Part shown: positions 57,376-64,000 of the stretch, in pieces | How the letters are laid out: each line of letters opens with the position of its first letter | Position numbering within the stretch: the stretch's first letter is position 1 | Source: Okapia johnstoni | Lineage: Eukaryota; Chordata; Mammalia; Artiodactyla; Giraffidae | Length of the DNA: 64,000 nt | Assembly: GCA_024291935.2 (NCBI GenBank) | Contig: CM044312.1 | Coordinates: 47,560,001-47,624,000, forward strand | Reading direction: 5' to 3' | Made by a program: the position numbers and the translations under genes | Notes under the pieces: model-generated | What the model was told of the DNA's origin: nothing | The model's database searches: none | Seen by the model: only the letters and a program-made list of their open reading frames with translations

Positions 57376-58143
57376 TTTATCCTTATGGCAGAAAGTGAAG
57401 AAGAACTAAAGAGCCTGTTGATGAAGGTGAAAGAGGAGAGTGAAAAAGTTGGCTTAAAGCTCAATGTTCAGAAAACTAAGATCATGGCATCTGGTCCCAT
57501 CACTTCATGGGAAATAGATGGGGAAACAGTGGAAACAGTGTCAGACTTTATTTTTTGGGGCTCCAAAATCACTGCAGATGGTGATTGCAGCCATGAAATT
57601 AAAAGACGCTTACTCCTTGGAAGGAAGGTTATGGCCAAACTAGATAGCATATTGAAAAGCAGAGACATTACTTTGCCAACAAAAGTCCATCTAGTCAAGG
57701 CTATGGTTTTTCCAGTGGTCATGTATGGATGTGAGAGTTGAACGGTGAAGAAAGGTAAGCGCCGAAGAATTGATGCTTTTGAACTGTGGTGTTGGAGAAG
57801 ACTCTTGAGAGTCCCTTGGACTGCAAGGAGATCCAATCAATCCATCCTAAAAGAGATCAGTCCTGGGTGTTCATTGGAAGGACTGATGTTGAAGCTGAAA
57901 CTCCAATACTTTGGCCACCTCATGCGAAGGGTTGACTCATTGGAAAAGACCCTAATGCTGGGTAGGATTGGGGGCGGGAGGAGAAGGGGACGACAGAGGA
58001 TGAGATGGTTGGATGGCATCACCAACTCGATGGACATGGGTTTGGGTAGACTCCGGGAGTTGGTGATGGACAGGGAGGCCTGGCGTGCTGCAATTCATGG
58101 GGTCGCAAAGAGTCGGACACGACTGAACGACTGAACTGAACTG
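57376..58143 (+). pseudogene. BovB LINE, longest copy, one in-frame stop
   Basis: About 770 bp of the BovB 3' part. One reading frame runs 57385-58134, containing 'VGLKLNVQKTKIMASGPITS', 'SRDITLPTKVHLVKAMVFPV', '[18 protein letters not shown]' and ending '[14 protein letters not shown]'. It is interrupted only by a TGA at 57739-57741, where related copies have TGG (tryptophan, as in 'CESWTVKKAEH'). This is the C-terminal region of the RTE ORF2 protein after the catalytic RT centre. The endonuclease and RT palm are absent (5' truncation), so it is not functional. Ends with 'ctgaactgaactga'. No clear TSD. Confidence 0.96.
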
Positions 58144-58948
58144 ATCAATGTGCATTCATTAATTTCTTCAGTTACCAAGAGTAAATCAAAGGCTCTCTCC
58201 TGCAGAACTATAATTAACATGTAATTTACGTATTAATATAAAAAGACTGGCAGGGGAATTGATCAAGATCTGTCTCTGGGGTTTGTCTGGCTTTTTTTAG
58301 CCACCAAAGTTTAGCATGTCACCTAGCACCTAGGTCTACTTTATCTCACTTTAGAAGTTATACCCATAAGTGGACAATGAGAGAGTGAAATCAGACATCG
58401 AATTCTTTTCTTTGGTTACTGTGGAACTGCTGAAGTTCCACTTTCTGAGATACCATCCATATTTTTGAGATTTCCTCACATTGTTTTCCAATGGACTGGA
58501 ATATTAATGTATAATACAATTCCTTTGTGTTTTTTTTTTATTAATTCCATCATTTCTACTATGTTCAGAATTAATACTTTTTAAATAACAAACGACAGAG
58601 TATGAATATTTTTCCTCCCAGATCCTGTGGCATCCTCCCCTTTCCCTGGTAATCTCTACTGCCAACCTGTAGGATTATTTGAAATTTTACTACCAAACCA
58701 AAATCTAAAGGAGAAGAATACTTAAATTATGAAACCATCAGAGCTGAATTACATTATGAAAGTTTTGAAAGGAGCATATTTCATTCCAAGTAATTAAGCC
58801 AAATGTGATTTTAGTTAATTGTCTTAACAGTGATTCTGAAATAAATGTGGATTTTAAGATCCAATCTGCTATTAGAGTTATACGATCTTTCTCAACAGAC
58901 ATCCTAAAGGTGAGATGTGAATCTGGGCATTAAAACTATACTTGCCTT
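58144..58948. other. Unique AT-rich DNA
   Basis: Poly-T at 58532-58540. No gene or repeat was recognised. Confidence 0.5.
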
Positions 58949-59065
58949 AGGGACTTCCCTGGTGGTCAAGTGGTTAAGACTCTACCCTTCTAATGCAGGG
59001 GACGCAGGTTCAAGCCCTGGTCAAGGAACTGAGATCCCACATGCAGCTTGGCCAAACAAGCAAAC
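58949..59065 (+). mobile_element. CHR-2 SINE (cetartiodactyl), short
   Basis: 'gacttccctggtggtcaagt', 'ggttaagactctacccttct', 'gcaggttcaagccctggtca' (tRNA-like B box) and 'gaactgagatcccacatgca' followed by an A-rich tail. Read in sense. TSD not found. Confidence 0.9.
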
Positions 59066-60602
59066 AATTTCTACTTTGACAGAATGAAGGTCAAAGTTTA
59101 TATAACTTCTCCATGGCACCCTCTCATCCCTACCTCTCTCCAACTTTGGGAAGGATTTTGGGATCCAAACTGACCACTTATAGTCATAAAATTCAGTGGA
59201 TAAATATCATTTTTTTGTGAATTCAGAGACAGTTTCAGAAGTTCTTGATACCTACAGCAAGTCAGTGATCATCAATGAAAAGTTCTGGGGTGCCACACCA
59301 CTGACCATTTGGACCATTCAGAAGCCTGTGTTACACCTCAGCTGATTCGCTGTGTTTGAGAAGGAGAAAGGATGAAGACATTACATTTACAGAAATACCT
59401 TTGGGTGGCCGCTGATGGTAATTGTTTTGTATTCAAAAGGAAATACAAAGATGGGTTTTATCATATTTTCATATAGATAGTCTCTTACTTGTGGTCAACT
59501 CAGCAACACTACATTTTGATGTTACCACATTCTATTTGGGAAGAAAACCCAGAGCTGTTTTTAATTAAAACTGCCCCCACCCCCCACCCAACTGAATTTC
59601 AAATAATTGTTTAATTTGGTTTGGCTTTCAGAGTCTGTAAAGCATAAGCAATCTGCTGAGCTGAAGATGGAGAAGAAATGTTTTTACAGTTTCACAAATG
59701 TTTCTAATTGGCAAGAGCGAGTTGTTAATGGGAGATAAATTGCCTGGGGTGGGTGTGGGTGGGTGCATCGTGTGTGCGAGCTCACGCAGGCCTACATGCA
59801 TGCACTCGTGTGGAGGTGATGACGTTTGCGTGTACCTGGTCTTCACAAGACATGCTGTGATACAAAGCTGAGCGGAGCTGGAGGGGCACTGGGCCTGGGC
59901 CATCAGCAGTTGTGCAGGGTATGGGATGAAGCAGTTTCTCACCAGGACTCAGATCCCAGGCAGCAGGCCCACCCTTCCATCAGGAACAGTGTACAAGGAG
60001 CTTATAAAATACACAGACTGAATGAAAATGACCCCTGTTGACTGAAACCAGCTGTGTCAGGCTTCTTGCTGTCTCTCCTGATTTGCTCTTTCAAATAAAT
60101 GGATATGGTAGAGGACGAGAGAAAGTAAACAGAATCTTTTTTTTTTCTTTCTTGCCGTCGCACCTCTGTAATAGCCCTGGTTTTTATAGTTGAATAATAT
60201 ATGTTTATTTGCTCATTAATTTCCCTCTCTCTCCCTTGCCTTTTCCTGGCATTGGGTAGAATGTTATTTAAAATAAGACACAGCTCAGCTTCAAAAAGAA
60301 AGAATCATTCTGCAAAATACAGCTTGGACTCATTTGCTGGTCATTTATCATCCCTAAGAGAGTGGGATACAAATATCTTTATTTGGTATTTTCTAATGAT
60401 TTACAGGGTGATGATTCTTGTTGGCACCAGGATACAGAGAAGCAGCAGGCTCTTTAGGACTTTGAGAAGTGCCCCACGCTGTTTAGAAATGATGTGGAGA
60501 ATATTAAATGTAGCATATGCAGAGAAGCTCTATAGTCATTTCTCTTCAAAGATGATGTCAGCTGCTGCTCTGGGAGTGGACTCAACCCACAGACCTGGGA
60601 TT
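59066..60602. other. Single-copy DNA, possible non-coding conserved patch
   Basis: C-run at 59575-59588, GT-rich stretch 59745-59790 and poly-T at 60137-60144. The part 59590-59735 is repeat-free with homeodomain-like motifs ('taattgtttaatttgg', 'ctaattgg', 'ttgttaatggg'). Frames of 135 (+, 60201-60608) and 104 (-) codons show no known domain. No gene was called. Confidence 0.45.
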
Positions 60603-60610
60603 CTCTAAGC

Positions 60611-60695
60611 CAGGGGTTCTCATCCTCCAGGATCTAATGCCCCATGATCTTATTGAAGTTGATGTAATAATAGAAATAAAGTGCACAATAAATAT
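60611..60695 (+). repeat. MER1-like hAT element, left part
   Basis: The left end 'caggggttctcatcctccag', 'atctaatgccccatgatctt' and 'gaaataaagtgcacaataaa' are the two ends of a MER1-type hAT-Charlie MITE brought together, with the usual middle missing. The 8-bp TSD is 'ctctaagc' (60603-60610) versus 'ctctaagg' (61340-61347). The target of a later insertion lies at 60683-60695. Confidence 0.82.
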
Positions 60696-60700
60696 GTTTT

Positions 60701-60883
60701 TGGCTTCCCTGGTGACTCAGCTGGTAAAGAATCCACCTGCAATGCAGGAGACCTGGGTTCAATCCCTGGATTGGGAAGATCCACTGGTGAAAGGAAATAT
60801 TCTGGCCTGGAGAATTCCATGGAGTATATAGTCCATGGGGTCGCAAAGAGTCAGGCACTACTGAGTGACTTTCACTTTCATTT
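60701..60883 (+). mobile_element. Bov-tA SINE within the MER1-like element
   Basis: 'ggcttccctggtgactcagc', 'gagacctgggttcaatccct', 'tattctggcctggagaattc' and 'gagtgactttcactttcatt'. It sits between the left TSD of the BovB insertion and the BovB tail, so it either inserted afterwards or came in together with it. Confidence 0.92.
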
Positions 60884-61028
60884 TGTTGTTCAGTCACTAA
60901 GTCGTGTCCAACTCTTTGTGACCTGGACTGCAGCACACCAGGCCTCCCTGTCTCTCACCATCTCCCAGAGTTTGCCCAAGTTCATGCTCATTGAGTCAGT
61001 GATGCTATCCAATCATCTCATCCTCTAT
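60884..61028 (-). mobile_element. BovB 3' end, antisense segment
   Basis: 'ttgttcagtcactaagtcgt', 'gtccaactctttgtgacctg' and 'atgctatccaatcatctcat' are the BovB 3' end read backwards. It joins directly to a BovB upstream segment in opposite orientation at about 61028. Confidence 0.88.
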
Positions 61029-61221
61029 TTCATGGATCACAGCCTTGTCATGGAAAACGGGCTTGTGTAACTCAATGAAGCTATGAGCCATGCTGTGCAG
61101 ATCCACCCAAGATGGACGGGCTATAGTGGAGAGTTTTGACAAAATGTGGTCCACTGGCAGAGGGAGTGGCCAACCACTCCAGTAGTCTTGCCACAAGAAT
61201 CCCATGAACAGTATAAAAAAG
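61029..61221 (+). mobile_element. BovB upstream segment, inverted
   Basis: 'aactcaatgaagctatgagc', 'catgctgtgcagatccaccc', 'gtggagagttttgacaaaat' and 'aagaatcccatgaacagtat' match the 5' part of BovB, upstream of the ORF2 coding region, in sense. With the antisense 3' segment to the left this is the 5'-inversion layout. The 13-bp TSD 'gcacaataaatat' occurs at 60683-60695 and 61222-61234. Confidence 0.8.
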
Positions 61222-61339
61222 GCACAATAAATATAATGTGCTTGAAATCCTCCCAAAGCCATCCCTCCCACCCCTGGTCTATGGAAAAATTGCCTTCCAC
61301 AAAACCAGGCCCTGGTGCCCAAAGGGTTGGGGACCACTG
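61222..61339 (+). repeat. MER1-like hAT element, right part
   Basis: 'gcacaataaatataatgtgc', 'ttgaaatcctcccaaagcca', 'tggtctatggaaaaattgcc' and right end 'gggttggggaccactg' continue the element begun at 60611. The 8-bp TSD follows. Confidence 0.87.
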
Positions 61340-61347
61340 CTCTAAGG

Positions 61348-62016
61348 GATTCTTAAAAAGTCTTCATTTCCACACTTAAGCATGTGTGTTTTCTTTCCAG
61401 TGCTTTGAAAAAGCTTTGGTTTTTATACATCTCTGATTTCCTTCAGGTAGTGGGCAAATAATAATGTGCCTAACATTAGTGCCCAGTAAATATTTGTTGA
61501 ATGAATAGTTAAATGGAATGTTATAAGCCTTATTAGTATTATGACTTTGGCATGAATCCTGCAAGAATAGACTTAAGGCAATCAAGTAATTTCCCTTAAC
61601 AGTACAAGCTAATTATTTGAGAGATGAAGATCTGGTGCATAGTATTTATTTGTCAGGCAACATTTGCACCTAATTAAAGGTGAAAAAGTTGTTTGTAGCA
61701 TTGAAGGGATAACATAGTGACCCACTGCTTAACAGCTTTTCAATTTTCCTTGCCACTCTTTCAGAGAAAATACACCAAGATGAAGTTAATGCACATTCCT
61801 TTTGTGTGTGTGTGTTTTCTTTTCTTCTTTTTTGTTTCTGTTATCATTTTTAGATGGCAGACAGGATATGGAGCAGGGAGGTCTTTTGACAGTACTTTTA
61901 TAGCCCACCTGCCTGTATGACTTCTGCAGTCATTCTCTTGACCTTTGATGACTGGTAAAATTATCCTTTCTTACGAATACCACCACCAAGGATCCAAAAT
62001 GAAAATGCTACCTTCT
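61348..62016. other. Unique DNA with L2/MIR 3' relic and T-rich tract
   Basis: 61450-61520 ('tagtgcccagtaaatatttg', 'ttgaatgaatagttaaatgg') is the shared L2/MIR 3' end in sense. A (TG)n and T/C-rich tract lies at 61803-61835. No gene was seen. Confidence 0.5.
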
Positions 62017-62029
62017 TATCATAAGCCTC

Positions 62030-62302
62030 CGGAGAAGGCAATGGCACCCCACTCCAGTACTCTTGCCTGGAAAATCCCATGGATGGAGGAGCCTGGTAGG
62101 CTACAGTCCATGGGGTCGCTAAGAGTCAGACACGACTGAGGGACTTCACTTTCACTTTTCCCATTCATGCACTGGAGAAGGAAATGGCAACCCACTCCAG
62201 TATTCTTGCCTGGAGAATCCCAGGGATGGCGGGGCCTGGTGGGCTTCCGTCTATGGGGTCGCACAGAGTCGGACACGACTGAAGCGACTTAGCAGTTAGC
62301 AG
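62030..62302 (+). mobile_element. Bov-A2 dimeric SINE with perfect 13-bp TSD
   Basis: Two Bov-A units, without a tRNA-like head, in tandem: first 'ggagaaggcaatggcacccc' (62031), second 'ggagaaggaaatggcaaccc' (62173). They are joined by 'cttcactttcacttttccca', and the tail is 'cttagcagttagcag'. Exact flanks 'tatcataagcctc' at 62017-62029 and 62303-62315. Low divergence suggests a fairly young insertion. Confidence 0.96.
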
Positions 62303-62321
62303 TATCATAAGCCTCACAAAG

Positions 62322-62480
62322 TTTCATTCATTCATTGATTCATTCCAGAAATATGAATTGAGTGCCTAATACGTATACCAGGTTCCATGCTAAAGTTATG
62401 AATTTAATACCAAGCAAAATCCAGTGTGGTTCCTGCTGTCATGATACTTATCATCTGGGATGGTTGGTGGATATTAATTG
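62322..62480 (-). repeat. L2 LINE 3' end relic
   Basis: 'ttcattcattcattgattca', 'aatatgaattgagtgcctaa', 'ataccaggttccatgctaaa' and 'gtggttcctgctgtcatgat' are the antisense L2 3' end. Confidence 0.6.
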
Positions 62481-63237
62481 AATGATCATACTAAAAACTG
62501 TAACTACACACCGAATTTTACAAAGACGAATATGGTTCTGTTGGGACCTTGTAACAATAGGAATTGGTTTAGAGCAGAGACCAGGGAGAATTTTACTAAA
62601 GAGGGTCCTGATGCTTAAAGCTATGGAGTGTCTGAGGAAAAGGAAAGATCATCCCAGGCAAGAAGACAATCAAATGCGAAGCGTTGGTGGGAATGCCAGG
62701 CCATACTCCTCAGTGCCTATACATAGGCTGTATTAAGGGCTTGAACTTCATCCTCTGAACACTGAAAAGACCTAGAACAGTCATATACCTGAAGGTTAGG
62801 AAGTGGAGCCAGGGAGAAGATATACCTGGACCTTGTCAGATCTGTGTTTGGGGGTGGAATACAAGTACCCTTTCTTAATAAATATAACAAGAGAGATGAT
62901 GATGCTAAGCTCTGGATGGTCCTTTGCTGCGGTTGAGCTGCCTGGAGATTGTTACCTCCCACCTTTACCTCTGCCAAGTTTCGGAACAAATGAGATGCAC
63001 TGGGTCTCCACTTGTGTGCTATACTGTTCAGAAATCACCTTGTCATTTTTTTCTGGGCACTGCTCTTCTTTTTGCATTTCCTTTTGTTGATGAGGAGGTG
63101 GCACAATACAGTTTATTCCTGTTTTTGACAAAATGTGCATGGCAAGCCTTCCAGCTTCTTCTGTCCTGGTATAGAGAACAGGTCTGGAGGTAGCTCACTT
63201 CCGCTCCTCTCCAGTGGCAAGAGCTGGGGCACATGGG
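62481..63237. other. Single-copy DNA, no gene seen
   Basis: Several overlapping frames of 60-95 codons on both strands. None shows a domain I recognise. No repeat was assigned. Confidence 0.45.
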
Positions 63238-63370
63238 TTAGTCTGTATTTGTGCCTTGCCGGATTGTTCTGAGGATTAAGTGAGTTAATACTCATAAAAC
63301 ACAGAATGAGGAGTGGCACGGAGTGAGCGCTCAATTGATGCCAGACATTATTATTAGCTATTATTGATAG
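63238..63370 (+). repeat. MIR SINE relic
   Basis: 'ttctgaggattaagtgagtt', 'aatactcataaaacacagaa', 'gcgctcaattgatgccagac' and 'attattattagctattattg' match the MIR 3' half in sense. Confidence 0.75.
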
Positions 63371-64000
63371 GGCGTGTTGTCAAAGATATATACTGTTGAA
63401 GTAGAAAAAAAGCAAGATACAAAATCATATATCATTATAAAGAGTTTACACAACATGTTCTGATAAATGCTGAGGATATGTCAGCAGATACTTGCTAGTT
63501 GCATCTGAGGAATGGGGCTAAGAAGGAAGAAGGTGAGCAGGTGGCTTTTACTTTTTCACCACATAGTCTTGTAGTAGTTTGTTTGTTTGTTTGTTTACTA
63601 TGCAGCTGTATATTTTATAATAATAAAATTATAAAGAATAGTATAGAGAATCCATCAATACTATTTGGATGTCAGTTTCAAATAATGATCTTAATATATT
63701 TTTCCATAATTTTCTTCACTTTTAGGTTTAGATATATCACTTACAAGGTTTTCTTGGATTTAAGAAACATGTATCCGAAGTCCAGAAATTCATCCAATTT
63801 TTGCTTCTTTTGCTTATGTTCTCTTCAAATAAGAGTTTTCTGACACCATGTGCCATGATGATCCCACTGTTATGAAATGACTCTACTTGTTGCTCCATCT
63901 CTATAGAGAGAGCTGTCTGGAATACTGTTCACCTACCAAATTTAAGCAATGCACTTAGTTCATTGGTTACTGACTTCACTGTACTTTTAAGAGTCATTTA
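63371..64000. other. Unique AT-rich DNA with a TTTG tract
   Basis: (TTTG)n at 63576-63597. A 114-codon forward frame (63499-63843) spans this tract and shows no known domain. No gene was called. Confidence 0.5.

Noticed and set aside
57385..58134. Two adjoining open frames resembling a reverse transcriptase, considered as a gene
   Set aside because: They are one BovB ORF2 C-terminus with a premature stop. The catalytic and endonuclease domains are missing.
1941..62302. tRNA genes suggested by tRNA-like B-box text such as 'gggttcaatccct'
   Set aside because: All instances lie in the heads of Bov-tA or CHR-2 SINEs, which derive from tRNA but are not tRNA genes.
1..64000. CRISPR arrays, operons, prokaryotic promoters or phage-like systems
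   Set aside because: The window is clearly mammalian nuclear DNA. No regularly spaced direct repeats with unique spacers were seen, and the GTR array is a simple repeat.

Overview
The window is nuclear DNA from a ruminant, most likely a bovid (cattle, buffalo, sheep or goat). The diagnosis rests on interspersed repeats restricted to this lineage: at least 14 tRNA-Glu-derived Bov-tA SINEs and one dimeric Bov-A2, seven fragments of the RTE-type LINE BovB, two cetartiodactyl CHR-2 SINEs and several 3' ends of the ruminant L1 (L1-BT type). I cannot separate cattle from sheep, goat or buffalo by reading alone.

I found no protein-coding gene, RNA gene, CpG island or convincing exon. All open frames are short (169 codons at most). 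Those with recognisable protein similarity are broken reverse-transcriptase C-termini of BovB or L1, and the rest look like chance frames. The window therefore reads as a gene desert or the inside of a very large intron: AT-rich, with scattered microsatellites and several layers of transposon insertions.

Layout. 1-5.9 kb: MIR and L2 relics, three Bov-tA copies, a 51-bp mariner mini-element and a MaLR LTR split by a BovB tail. 6.6-7.5 kb: a 5'-truncated antisense BovB and a Bov-tA. 8-18 kb: mostly unique AT-rich DNA with old L1M remnants. 18.1-19.9 kb: a nested MIR/BovB/Bov-tA locus followed by a ~0.7 kb GTR (GTA/GTG) trinucleotide array. 20-32 kb: largely unique sequence, a 124-bp L1 micro-insertion, a MIR split by a Bov-tA and an antisense L1 ORF2 terminus. 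33-47 kb: hAT relic, an L2 split by old L1, a three-copy 24-bp repeat, a CHR-2 SINE and, at 44.8-45.3 kb, the best candidate for conserved non-coding DNA. 47-57 kb: MER20, BovB, L1-BT and Bov-tA copies, one with a duplicated head. 57.4-58.1 kb: the longest BovB fragment, with one premature stop in an otherwise open C-terminal frame. 60.6-61.3 kb: a hAT (MER1-like) element carrying a BovB with an apparent 5' inversion and a Bov-tA. 62-64 kb: Bov-A2, L2 and MIR.

No new gene system was found. The observations worth following are the nested insertions, which give relative ages, the insertions with clean target-site duplications, the GTR array and the non-coding candidates. Repeat family names come from recall of consensus sequences, not from a database search, and boundaries are approximate unless a target-site duplication (TSD) is quoted.
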